A stretch of 64,000 nucleotides of DNA, taken from positions 1,176,151-1,240,150 of the forward strand of contig NZ_JAGIAV010000001.1 of the NCBI RefSeq assembly GCF_017744675.1, given 5' to 3'. This stretch comes from Flavobacterium sp. (lineage in GTDB: Bacteria > Bacteroidota > Bacteroidia > Flavobacteriales > Flavobacteriaceae). Below the pieces are notes generated by a model. It had not been told where the DNA came from and searched no databases. It worked only from the letters and a program-made list of their open reading frames with translations. A program made the position numbers and the translations under genes. Positions 19,090-27,259 of this stretch are shown in pieces; the stretch's first letter is position 1; the number at the start of each line of letters is the position of its first letter.

Positions 19090-21318
19090 ATGAAAAAAGT
19101 AACCACAATTACGCTGTTTATGCTTTCACTTATGGCGTCGGCGCAGCAGCAGTCAATAGATCAGAAAGTCAACGATCTGTTGAAGAAAATGACAATTGAA
19201 GAAAAAGTCGGTCAGCTCACTCAATACACTGGCGACAATCAGGCAACAGGGCCAATTACAATTAATCCAAACAAACAAGCCGAGATCAAGCAAGGTTTAA
19301 TTGGTTCGATGCTAAATGTTATCGGAACAAAATATACTAGAGGATATCAGGAATTGGCAATGCAGTCAAGACTTAAAATTCCGTTGCTGTTCGGGCAAGA
19401 CGTTATTCATGGATTCAAAACTACTTTTCCCCTTCCTTTAGCAGAAGCGGCAAGTTGGGATTTGGCGGCAATCGAATTAGGCGCAAGAGTTGCCGCGACA
19501 GAAGCTGCCGCAAGTGGAATTCACTGGACATTTGCCCCAATGGTAGATATTGGTCGTGATCCGCGTTGGGGACGTGTAATGGAAGGTGCAGGAGAAGATA
19601 CTTACTTAGGTTCTAAAATTGCTTACGCAAGAGTAAAAGGCTTTCAAGGAAGTAAACTAGGAGATTTAAACTCGGTTATGGCCTGCGTAAAACACTTTGC
19701 AGCGTATGGAGCAGGAGTGGGAGGAAGAGATTACAACTCTGTAGATATGAGCGAAAGAATGCTTTTGGAGACGTATTTGCCTCCGTTTAAAGCGGCTTTA
19801 GATGCTGGCGCAGCAACATTTATGAATTCATTTAATGATATCAACGGAATTCCAGCAACAGGAAATGCGCATTTGCAAAGAGATATCTTAAAAGGAAAAT
19901 GGAACTTTCAAGGTTTCGTAGTTTCAGATTGGGGATCGATTGGAGAAATGGTAGCTCACGGTTATTCTAAAGATCTTAAAGAAGCGGCTTATTCTGCCAT
20001 TACTGCTGGAAGCGATATGGATATGGAAAGCAATGCGTATCGTTACAATTTAGCTCAGTTAGTAAAAGAAGGAAGAGTTTCTATTGATTTAGTTGATGAT
20101 GCGGTAAGACGTATTCTTCGCAAGAAATTCGAATTAGGATTATTTGACGATCCTTACAAATATTGTGATGGAAAACGCGAAGAAAAAGCCTTAAACAATC
20201 CAGAGCACAGAAAAGCAGCTCGCGAAATGGCAGAGAAAAGCATCGTTTTATTGAAGAATGAAAACCAAACTTTACCAATTTCTAAAAGCGTAAAAACAAT
20301 TGCGTTTATCGGACCAATGGTAAAAGAGTACAAAGCCAATATGGGATTTTGGGCTGTTGAACTTCCAGATGTAAAATACGATCAATGGGTGGTTTCGCAA
20401 TGGGATGGTTTACAAAATAAAGTAGGTAAAAACACGAAATTATTGTACGCAAAAGGCTGTGATGTTACTGGCGACAATAAAGACGGTTTTGCAGAAGCAG
20501 TTGAAACAGCAAAACAAGCTGACGTTGTAATTTTGAGTATTGGCGAAAGACACGATATGAGCGGTGAGGCAAAAAGCCGAAGCGATATTCATTTGCCAGG
20601 AGTTCAGGAAGATTTGGTAAAAGCAGTTATGGCGACAGGAAAACCTGTTGTAGTTTTAATAAATGCAGGAAGACCTTTAGTTTTTAATTATACTGCAGAT
20701 AATGTTCCTGCAATTTTATACACTTGGTGGTTAGGAACTGAAGCTGGAAATGCAATTGCAAATGTTTTGTTTGGAGACTACAATCCATCTGGAAAACTGC
20801 CTATGACTTTTCCAAGAGAAGTGGGGCAAGTGCCAATTTATTACAATCACTTTAGCACAGGAAGACCTGCTAAAGATGAAAATTCAATAAACTATGTTTC
20901 GGCTTATATCGACTTGAAAAACTCTCCAAAATATCCTTTTGGATATGGTTTGAGTTATACAACGTTTGATTATTCTGGTTTGAAATTGTCTTCAACGAAA
21001 ATAAAAAGCAACGAAACAATCAAAGTTTCTTTCCAATTGAAAAATACTGGAAAAGTTGCGGGAGAAGAAGTGGTGCAGCTGTATCTAAAAGACAAGTTTG
21101 GATCTGTTGTAAGACCAGTTTTAGAATTAAGAGATTTCCAAAAAGTGAAATTAAATGCTGGAGAGTCTAAAACAATCGAATTTACAATCGACAAAGAAAA
21201 ACTTTCATTCTACAATAATAAATTAGAATGGGTTACTGAACCAGGAGACTTCGAAGTAATGATCGGAACCTCATCAGCAGATATTAAATTAAAATCTGAT
21301 TTTGAATTAGTAAATTAA
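19090..21318 (+). CDS. GH3 beta-glucosidase (BglX type)
   Basis: A 742-residue exported GH3 enzyme with signal peptide about 1-18 (MASAQ). Domains in order: GH3 N-terminal barrel (KMTIEEKVGQL, APMVDIGRDPRWGRVMEG, KHFAAYG), catalytic nucleophile Asp280 in FVVSDWGS, GH3 C-terminal alpha/beta sandwich (VLLKNENQTLPI, GERHDMSGEAKSR), and a fibronectin-III-like end domain (GEEVVQLYLKD). It releases glucose from short beta-glucooligosaccharides, the last step of the pathway, most likely in the periplasm. It is the final gene of the enzyme operon. Confidence 0.93.
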   Translation: MKKVTTITLFMLSLMASAQQQSIDQKVNDLLKKMTIEEKVGQLTQYTGDNQATGPITINPNKQAEIKQGLIGSMLNVIGTKYTRGYQELAMQSRLKIPLLFGQDVIHGFKTTFPLPLAEAASWDLAAIELGARVAATEAAASGIHWTFAPMVDIGRDPRWGRVMEGAGEDTYLGSKIAYARVKGFQGSKLGDLNSVMACVKHFAAYGAGVGGRDYNSVDMSERMLLETYLPPFKAALDAGAATFMNSFNDINGIPATGNAHLQRDILKGKWNFQGFVVSDWGSIGEMVAHGYSKDLKEAAYSAITAGSDMDMESNAYRYNLAQLVKEGRVSIDLVDDAVRRILRKKFELGLFDDPYKYCDGKREEKALNNPEHRKAAREMAEKSIVLLKNENQTLPISKSVKTIAFIGPMVKEYKANMGFWAVELPDVKYDQWVVSQWDGLQNKVGKNTKLLYAKGCDVTGDNKDGFAEAVETAKQADVVILSIGERHDMSGEAKSRSDIHLPGVQEDLVKAVMATGKPVVVLINAGRPLVFNYTADNVPAILYTWWLGTEAGNAIANVLFGDYNPSGKLPMTFPREVGQVPIYYNHFSTGRPAKDENSINYVSAYIDLKNSPKYPFGYGLSYTTFDYSGLKLSSTKIKSNETIKVSFQLKNTGKVAGEEVVQLYLKDKFGSVVRPVLELRDFQKVKLNAGESKTIEFTIDKEKLSFYNNKLEWVTEPGDFEVMIGTSSADIKLKSDFELVN

Positions 21319-21330
21319 ATTATTCTTAAA

Positions 21331-21457
21331 CACATAGAAACATAGATTTTAGTGCTTCTGTTTAAGATTGCAAAAAAAGCAAGCTTTAACACATAGTCTA
21401 TGTGTATTGAAATTAGTGAAACGCCTTTTTTAAGTTTTCAAACTATGTTTCTATGTG
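21331..21457. repeat. Nested inverted repeat built from CACATAG units
   Basis: Outer arms 21331-21345 and 21443-21457 are perfect 15-bp complements (CACATAGAAACATAG / CTATGTTTCTATGTG). Inside lies a second palindrome at 21390-21404 (CACATAG-T-CTATGTG). It sits between the GH3 stop and the bidirectional terminator. It looks like a dispersed Flavobacterium palindrome rather than a gene. Confidence 0.8.
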
Positions 21458-21488
21458 TTAAAAAATTTACCCAACGGGTTAAAAATAA

Positions 21489-21520
21489 AAAACGGGGCAG
21501 TTTACAAGAGCCCCGTTTTT
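21489..21520. terminator. Bidirectional terminator between convergent genes
   Basis: AAAACGGGGC (21489-21498) pairs with GCCCCGTTTT (21510-21519), with T-runs reading outward on both strands. It serves the GH3 operon on + and the transglutaminase-domain gene on -. Confidence 0.9.
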
Positions 21521-21533
21521 TTTATGTCAAATT

Positions 21534-23555
21534 TTATTTAAGACGTTTCTTGAAACTGTATTTCAGCATATTCAATAAACCCTCTTCGATAATATCTATT
21601 CCGACTCCGAAATTACTGTCGGCAATTTCATGATGCGCATTTCTAAAATCTTCAAAATCTTCGCTTGGAATTTCTAAATTGATTAATGGTTTAAAATCAA
21701 CAACTATAGAAGCACTATTTTTAGTTACTTTTTTGCGGCTAGTAAAATCAAAATACGGATTTGTAATAGTACTTTCTTGAATTGTATATTTCTCCTGAGT
21801 ATCTATCTTTAGATCTGTAGATAAGTTGATTTCGTATTTCTCGTTGTCAAAATTATGCCAGAATAAAAGGTCAGTGTGCATAAAATCACGTGCACCATTT
21901 TTCACCACATTGCGATCAAAATACATTAAAAAGCGGTTTTTTTCAGCATCAGTAAAGTACGGATTCTCAATTGAAGCATTGTATTGAATGGTAAACTCAT
22001 TCAGCTTTTTGTCATCGCTCACAATTTCGATCGCTGCATCTTTAAAAATAGTTCTAATATCCGTTCCATTTCTATCATTCGAATAATTTAAAGTATAGAA
22101 TAAGAAATTATTCCAGCTGTCGATTATTTCTCTTTTATTCGTGTTTTTAAAATATTTACGCATATAATTGGCGCGATTTCCTTTGTAGGTCGTCACCAAT
22201 TTTAATGTTCCTTTATTATTTTGAGCGCTAAAATCTGCTTTTTCATTTATGCCGTAATACGGAAATTTATAAGGTTGCTTAATCTGTAATTCCTGATTTG
22301 GTTTTACTTCCAAATAATGCATAAAATAGATGTAACCGCGATTTTCAATCAATCCAAATTCATCTCTCGAAGTGGCATCAACAAAATACGTTTCGCCTTT
22401 GTAATTGATTTTTACAATAACGTGATTGAAAGTCAATAGCGACGGAAGGTAATATTTAATGTAATGATCTGAATTGAAGTTAACCAAAACGACAGAAGAA
22501 TCAACATTGATATAATCTAAAACCACTTTCAGCAAAACCGATTTTGCTTTGCAGTCTCCCTGTTTATTTTCATAAGTCACTGATGGTTCTTGCGGTTTAT
22601 GCCCATTCATTTCATCAGCATTATAAATATAATAGATGTGATTTTGCACATAATCGATCGCAAACTGTAATTTCTCGTCTTGATCTGCAATGGCGTCTAA
22701 TTTTTCTACCAATTTTGGAGCAAACTCAGTTAAAGAAGCTTTGCTGTATATTTCTTCGTAAAGAGGAGAAATATAATTAGACAAATCAACCCAGTTACGA
22801 TCTGTTGCAAAATCAATGAAAGGAGCAATTTCTCGGTTAGAATCAAAAGAGTTAATGTAGTCTTCTTGTTCAATTACAAATCTTTCTCCTTTTTTCAAGT
22901 GATTGATTTCTGGTTCCAGAACATTTCCTTCTTCATCTCTGTAAAATGTTTTTTTGTATGCAATTGGTTCTTTCCTGTCATTAATAAAAGAAAACTTGTA
23001 CTTGCCGTAAGACCAATAAGTGCTTGGTGTTACATATACATATTTCAGGAATTCTTTTCGCATAAAATCACGATCTGTAAAAACCTTTGTGCGAGAATCC
23101 TCTGTAATTAAAACATCATATAGGCGCAAATCCTTAATTGTAATGTTTACTTTTTTACTGCTGCTTAAAACGCCGCCTTCACTTTGGTTTTCATTGTCTA
23201 GAACTTTAATTTTTGTGTCTTTAATTTTATCAATCAAAACGCCGTCTCTCAAGACACTGATTCTGTGTATCAAATAAGTTTCATTTTCTTCTACAATCAC
23301 ATCTTTTGCAGAAGCGCTTTCTAGATTCGCTGGTTCGTTAAGCGTATATGCAACACACGCATATTCGCTGTTTTCTGTATCGCTTGTATAGTAGATTTTA
23401 TCTAGGAAGTAACAGAAATCACGTCCTTCTTCAACTTGTTTATTAGAAAAATCAGACTCCTTTATATAGTCAATAAGCTGATCGTCGGTAATTATTGGCG
23501 CCCAGTTTTCTGGTTTTTGAATTTTGTAGCTTTCTTGTTCGATGATATTTTCCAT
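21534..23555 (-). CDS. DUF3857/transglutaminase-like domain protein
   Basis: A 673-residue protein with no clear signal peptide. The N-terminal half (about 30-270) resembles the DUF3857 beta-rich region. A transglutaminase-like Cys protease fold follows, with triad Cys335 (KQGDCKAKS), His378 (FNHVIV) and Asp393 (FVDATS). The C-terminal part is beta-rich and resembles DUF2569/DUF3858-type tails. These proteins are common in Bacteroidetes, often near cell-envelope genes; substrate unknown. Monocistronic, with the bidirectional terminator just downstream. Confidence 0.75.
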   Translation of the reverse strand: MENIIEQESYKIQKPENWAPIITDDQLIDYIKESDFSNKQVEEGRDFCYFLDKIYYTSDTENSEYACVAYTLNEPANLESASAKDVIVEENETYLIHRISVLRDGVLIDKIKDTKIKVLDNENQSEGGVLSSSKKVNITIKDLRLYDVLITEDSRTKVFTDRDFMRKEFLKYVYVTPSTYWSYGKYKFSFINDRKEPIAYKKTFYRDEEGNVLEPEINHLKKGERFVIEQEDYINSFDSNREIAPFIDFATDRNWVDLSNYISPLYEEIYSKASLTEFAPKLVEKLDAIADQDEKLQFAIDYVQNHIYYIYNADEMNGHKPQEPSVTYENKQGDCKAKSVLLKVVLDYINVDSSVVLVNFNSDHYIKYYLPSLLTFNHVIVKINYKGETYFVDATSRDEFGLIENRGYIYFMHYLEVKPNQELQIKQPYKFPYYGINEKADFSAQNNKGTLKLVTTYKGNRANYMRKYFKNTNKREIIDSWNNFLFYTLNYSNDRNGTDIRTIFKDAAIEIVSDDKKLNEFTIQYNASIENPYFTDAEKNRFLMYFDRNVVKNGARDFMHTDLLFWHNFDNEKYEINLSTDLKIDTQEKYTIQESTITNPYFDFTSRKKVTKNSASIVVDFKPLINLEIPSEDFEDFRNAHHEIADSNFGVGIDIIEEGLLNMLKYSFKKRLK

Positions 23556-23647
23556 GATTCTTTCTATAGGGGTATATTCTTACTTTTAAAACAGCTAAAA
23601 TAACTAATAATTAATCATTTTCTGTAGCATCAGTATAAAATTTATAA

Positions 23648-23670
23648 TAAAAAACCCCACCGAAGTGAGG
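23648..23670 (-). terminator. Terminator with UUCG tetraloop
   Basis: On the - strand, CCTCAC-TTCG-GTGGGG is followed by a T7 tract (positions 23670 down to 23648). It ends the 115-residue gene at 23703-24050. The stem has one G-U pair; the UUCG loop is a stabilising tetraloop. Confidence 0.8.
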
Positions 23671-23702
23671 TAAGCATTATAAATTACAAAAATGTGTAGG
23701 TA

Positions 23703-24050
23703 TTATTTTAAAACGGTATTTATAAAATCCATTGCGCCAATTCCCTTGTAAGAGGCATATAAAGCTTTTTCATAAGCTTCTTTCTTTGCTTTTTTGTCTT
23801 TTACATCGGTTTCAACAATCATTTCGTTGAAAATTCTTTCTTGTTCTTCACTATACTTTAGAGATTCTTCCAGAAGATAGGTTTTCGAAACAAATCCGAA
23901 TGAAGACCATATTTTGGTTCTAATTTTCTTATTGATGTCTTTTAAAGGATTGGCAATCATAACTTCTGTGTTTAAATTTCTACGCTCACTTGAAGAAAAA
24001 TGGAAACAGGTTGCATTATTTTTCTTTGTATCAGATTCGATATTTAACAA
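23703..24050 (-). CDS. Small hypothetical protein
   Basis: A 115-residue protein I do not recognise. It is charged and mostly helical, with a Lys/Glu-rich segment in residues 70-95 (DVKDKKAKKEAYEKAL) and an amphipathic end (GIGAMDFINTVLK). No signal peptide or membrane segment. A start at Met31 (MIANPLKDINKK) is also possible, since the first 30 residues look irregular. It has its own terminator and is divergent from the Nudix-like gene, which supports its being real. Confidence 0.55.
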   Translation of the reverse strand: MLNIESDTKKNNATCFHFSSSERRNLNTEVMIANPLKDINKKIRTKIWSSFGFVSKTYLLEESLKYSEEQERIFNEMIVETDVKDKKAKKEAYEKALYASYKGIGAMDFINTVLK

Positions 24051-24163
24051 TTAAAACTGTTAATGTGTTATTATGACGCAATGTAATTATTTTTTTTAAA
24101 TTTGATTTTAAATTTTCGTTAAAATTGTAAATTCAACACTTCTATTTTAATTGAAAATCATTT

Positions 24164-24171
24164 TAGTTTTG
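24164..24171 (+). promoter_or_regulatory. Possible -7 box for the Nudix-like gene
   Basis: TAGTTTTG matches TAnnTTTG exactly and lies 53 nt before the ATG at 24224. No TTTG is seen at the -33 distance. Confidence 0.35.
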
Positions 24172-24223
24172 TAAAAATGGAGTAAATTGCAGGGTTCTTA
24201 AAAGAAGCATTTATAAAGATTTG

Positions 24224-24979
24224 ATGTTAAAAGACATTTTAGATAATAGCGAAAATTATCAGCCGGGACTTTCCATTGACTGTGTCATTTTTGGTTTTCA
24301 CGACAATCAGTTAAAAGTTTTATTGATTAAGGTCGATCGAGCCGATAAATGGTCCTTGCCAGGCGGATTTATTCCGGTAGATCAGGATATTGACACGGCA
24401 GCGATTACCGTACTGAATAGCAGAACGGGAGTTGATGGGATTTTTTTAAGGCAGTTTGCAACCTTTGGGAAAGTAAATCGTAACGATCAGCATTTTGACA
24501 AAACAACGCTAGAATACCTTCAGATTGAAGAAGAGCAAGGAAAATGGCTAACCCGCCGCTTTGTTACTATTGGATATTATGCCTTGGTAGATTTTTCGAA
24601 AATTCTTCCAAATCCAGCAAGCGGTTATGAAGTGGTAGAATGGATCGATCATAAAGAAGTTCCCGAACTTATCTTAGATCATAAAGAAATTCTAGACAAA
24701 GCATTAGACACTTTAAGAACAGAATTGAATTTAATGCCAGTTGGTTACAGTTTGCTTCCAGAAAAATTTACAATTCCAGAACTGCAGAAATTATACGAAA
24801 CGATTTTAGATAAAAAGCTCGATCGCCGAAATTTTTTACGCAAAATCACTAACATTGGAATTCTTACCAAACTAAACGAAAAGAAAAGCAACGTAGCACA
24901 CAAAGCTCCAAACCTATATTCTTTTGACAAAGAAAAATACGATGAGGTGCTTAAAAACGGATTGAATCAAGGTTGGTAA
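24224..24979 (+). CDS. Nudix-like (NrtR-family) transcriptional regulator
   Basis: A 251-residue protein. Residues 1-150 form a Nudix fold (VIFGFHDNQLKVLLIKVDR, KWSLPGGFIP), followed by a winged-helix region (about 160-235; FTIPELQKLYETIL, RRNFLRKI). The Nudix box is degenerate: where REx2EE should follow GGF, the sequence reads VLNSRTGVDG, so hydrolase activity is unlikely. This is the layout of NrtR-type regulators, which in Bacteroidetes often control sugar catabolism. A TTG at 24221 directly precedes the ATG; I use the ATG. Target genes are not evident here. Confidence 0.78.
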   Translation: MLKDILDNSENYQPGLSIDCVIFGFHDNQLKVLLIKVDRADKWSLPGGFIPVDQDIDTAAITVLNSRTGVDGIFLRQFATFGKVNRNDQHFDKTTLEYLQIEEEQGKWLTRRFVTIGYYALVDFSKILPNPASGYEVVEWIDHKEVPELILDHKEILDKALDTLRTELNLMPVGYSLLPEKFTIPELQKLYETILDKKLDRRNFLRKITNIGILTKLNEKKSNVAHKAPNLYSFDKEKYDEVLKNGLNQGW

Positions 24980-25000
24980 AAAGTACTTTAATCTTAAAAA

Positions 25001-25330
25001 ATGACAATTATGGTTTCAATTGAAGAATTTAGAAAATTAGCAATGTCATTTCCAGATGCGACTGAAGAGCCACATTTTGAGAAAACCTCTTTTAGAATCA
25101 AAAAGAAGATTTTTGCCACTTTTGACGAAAAAAATAATCGTGCAGTTTTAAAATTAAACGAAATAGATCAGTCGGTTTTTTGTGCGTCAAGCGAAAAGAT
25201 TTTCTATGAAATTCCAAACAAATGGGGAAAACAAGGCTGGACCATTGTTGAACTTTCGAGAGTAAGACCCGAAATGTTTGAAGATGCTTTAATACGTTCG
25301 TACGAAAACGTAGCTACAAAAAAGAAATAG
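25001..25330 (+). CDS. MmcQ/YjbR-family protein
   Basis: A 109-residue protein of the MmcQ/YjbR (CyaY-like fold) family: EEFRKLAMSFPDATEEPHF, KKIFATFDEK, VLKLN and the end WTIVELSRVRPEMFEDALIRSY. The family binds DNA in some reports, but its cell role is not established. An alternative start is Met4 (25010). It follows the Nudix-like gene by 21 nt, so co-transcription is likely. Confidence 0.82.
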   Translation: MTIMVSIEEFRKLAMSFPDATEEPHFEKTSFRIKKKIFATFDEKNNRAVLKLNEIDQSVFCASSEKIFYEIPNKWGKQGWTIVELSRVRPEMFEDALIRSYENVATKKK

Positions 25331-25334
25331 CATT

Positions 25335-25943
25335 TTATCTCACAATAGTTCTAAAAGTCAAATTTACTCTCGGTTTTTGAGTCGTTTTAGTTGGAGGTAA
25401 ACGATGCAACCAAAACGTTTGTGTTTCATCTTTCATAACCAATAAACTACCATGTTCTAGAATTATAGAGACAGTTTCTTTAGATTCTTTATGCTTAAAA
25501 GCAAATTTGCGTTCCGCACCAAAACTTACCGATCCAATTGCTCCATTTTTCCTTAAATCTTTTTCGGCATCACTATGCCATGCCATTCCTTCTTCACCAG
25601 TATGGTATAAATTCAACAGACAGGAATTGAAAGTTTCACCTGTTTTTTCTTCAATGATTTTCTTTAATTCTAAAAGTTCGGGAGTCCAAGGCAGTGCTTT
25701 TTTAGTTGTATTAGAATACGTATATTCAAATTCCTGATCGCCATACCAAGCTACTTTTCGTTTGGTTAAAATTAATTTTCCGAAGATAACAGCCTCATCA
25801 TTTTTCCAATCTATAGTGTTTAATAAAACATCACGATAGAAATCGGCTTCTTGTCTAGAGAATAATTTTCCATAATAATTTACCGTTCCGTCTTTCGGAA
25901 GCAGATTAGTTGTTTCGTCTATTTGAGGATTAAATAAGTCCAT
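25335..25943 (-). CDS. alkB: AlkB-type 2-oxoglutarate/Fe(II) DNA dealkylase
   Basis: A 202-residue AlkB homologue that oxidatively removes 1-meA and 3-meC lesions. Iron ligands: His123 and Asp125 (AWHSDAE) and His180 (WLHRLPP); 2OG-binding Arg192 and Arg198 in PRVNLTFR. The PNxxLLNLYHTG block (here NSCLLNLYHTG) and the substrate lid are recognisable. It is the last gene of the alkylation-repair island and overlaps the Ada zinc-domain gene by 14 nt, so the two are translationally coupled. Confidence 0.93.
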   Translation of the reverse strand: MDLFNPQIDETTNLLPKDGTVNYYGKLFSRQEADFYRDVLLNTIDWKNDEAVIFGKLILTKRKVAWYGDQEFEYTYSNTTKKALPWTPELLELKKIIEEKTGETFNSCLLNLYHTGEEGMAWHSDAEKDLRKNGAIGSVSFGAERKFAFKHKESKETVSIILEHGSLLVMKDETQTFWLHRLPPTKTTQKPRVNLTFRTIVR

Positions 25944-26175
25944 TTTTCCATTTTTGATATTCCAATTTCATACAATGTCCACAAGGTCTGAAGCCATTTT
26001 TTCTTGCTTCATTTTCAGATAAAAAGAAAACGCGATTCTCACGTTTCATTCTTTTTCCAGAAGAACATTTCAAAGTTCCGTAGATTTTTAACTTTTGGTT
26101 GCCACCGAAACAAATTTCGCCTTTTTTAATTTTACGAAACAATTCAGAATCGGTTATTTTTTGATGATTAATCAT
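25930..26175 (-). CDS. Stand-alone Ada-type zinc-binding domain protein
   Basis: An 81-residue protein matching the N-terminal metal-binding domain of Ada. Four Cys are present (Cys22, Cys37, Cys65, Cys68), with the family segments CSSGKRMKRENRVFF and GFRPCGHC. In Ada the methyl is transferred from DNA phosphotriesters to one of these Cys. The spacing of the first two Cys differs from E. coli Ada, so acceptor activity is uncertain. The open frame extends to 26217, but the first 14 residues are atypical; ATG at 26175 fits the family. It overlaps alkB. Confidence 0.82.
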   Translation of the reverse strand: MINHQKITDSELFRKIKKGEICFGGNQKLKIYGTLKCSSGKRMKRENRVFFLSENEARKNGFRPCGHCMKLEYQKWKNGLI

Positions 26176-26228
26176 AAAAGTATACGTTTTGTGATGTAGA
26201 GACGCACTGCAGTGCATCTAACGTTTTG

Positions 26229-26379
26229 TTTTTTCGCCACGAATTCACGAATTATTATTTTAAAATCTTTGCGATTATTTATTCGAATTAATTCGAATAA
26301 TATAAGATTGAGTATGTAAAAGAATAATTCGTGAATTGCTTCGCCTGTTCGCTATCGCTCGAGTCGTGGCGAAAAAAAA
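26229..26379. repeat. Palindromic intergenic element, copy 1
   Basis: A roughly 150-nt element. Left arm CGCCACGAATTCACGAATT (from 26235) is complementary to the right arm in two blocks: AATTCGTGAATT, then TCGTGGCG (ending 26371), separated by about 26 unpaired nt. In the centre is a perfect 22-nt palindrome (26279-26300). It sits just upstream of the Ada zinc-domain gene. A close copy lies at 27111-27257. Confidence 0.85.
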
Positions 26380-26382
26380 TAT

Positions 26383-27096
26383 TTACGAAATAGCATCATG
26401 GAAAATAATTCCCAACGTATGTCGTTCGCCAGAATGAATCTCGCTCACGCCATGCTTCATATTCACGCGATAATAGCCTTTTGAGCCTTTTACAGGTCTG
26501 AAATTGGTTGTAAAAACTAGAATATCTCCCTTTTTAGGTTTTAGAACAATAGCTTTCGATTGTGCTCTGGGCGTTTGTTGTGTCAAAACGAATTCTCCTC
26601 CAGTAAAATCCTCATCAGGTTCATTTAGAAAAAGCACAATTTGAATAGGGAAATAAACGTCTCCATACAAATCCTGATGTAAAGTATTGAATCCGCTTTT
26701 TCCATATTTTAAAATTAAAACTGTCGCTTTCAATTGATTATTGTCGTGACATTGTTTTAATAATTCGGAATGATTTATTGGAAAAACAGTATTAATATTG
26801 AGAGCTTTCATCCACGCATTGGCAATTGGAGCCAATTTAGGATAAATTGAAGATCGAATATTCTGAATTAAATCAGGCAACGGATAATTGAAATATTTGT
26901 ATTCGCCCAAACCAAAACGATGGCGCTCCATGATAACCGTCTTTCGATATAAATTCGGATTATCATAATCGAATTTTAAATCTTCGCATTGCTCATTATT
27001 TAGGATATTTGGAATAATAGCAAAGCCATTTTGGTGCATAGATTCGGTGATGCTTTCCCAATTTTGAGAAGCAATTTTTGATTGTATATTTTGCAT
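26383..27096 (-). CDS. 2OG-Fe(II) oxygenase
   Basis: A 237-residue dioxygenase of the double-stranded beta-helix type. Iron ligands: His140 and Asp142 (LHQDLYGD) and His215 (NMKHGVS); 2OG-binding Arg225 (GERHTLG). The frame is open further upstream to 27357, but that part runs through the palindromic element and the end of the MGMT gene, so I start at ATG 27096. It lies between the MGMT and Ada/AlkB genes on the same strand; a nucleic-acid repair substrate is inferred, since the fold alone could also mean a protein hydroxylase. Confidence 0.85.
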   Translation of the reverse strand: MQNIQSKIASQNWESITESMHQNGFAIIPNILNNEQCEDLKFDYDNPNLYRKTVIMERHRFGLGEYKYFNYPLPDLIQNIRSSIYPKLAPIANAWMKALNINTVFPINHSELLKQCHDNNQLKATVLILKYGKSGFNTLHQDLYGDVYFPIQIVLFLNEPDEDFTGGEFVLTQQTPRAQSKAIVLKPKKGDILVFTTNFRPVKGSKGYYRVNMKHGVSEIHSGERHTLGIIFHDAIS

Positions 27097-27110
27097 AAGA
27101 TTTAGATTTT

Positions 27111-27257
27111 TTTTTCGCCACGAATTCACGAATTTTCTTTTTAAACACTTTATCAAAATATTATTCGAATAATTCGAATATATAATCGCATAGATTAAAA
27201 AAAAATAATTCGTGAATTGCTTCGCCTGTTCACTATCGCTCGAGTCGTGGCAGAAAA
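27111..27257. repeat. Palindromic intergenic element, copy 2
   Basis: The same architecture as the element at 26229-26379, with arms nearly identical (about two base changes) and a diverged middle that keeps the TTATTCGAAT-type central palindrome. It fills the gap between the MGMT stop codon and the start of the 2OG-oxygenase gene. Confidence 0.85.
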
Positions 27258-27259
27258 AC

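Noticed and set aside
21400..21633. Open frame of 77 codons on the + strand
   Set aside because: It runs through the CACATAG repeat, the terminator and the antisense end of the transglutaminase-domain gene.
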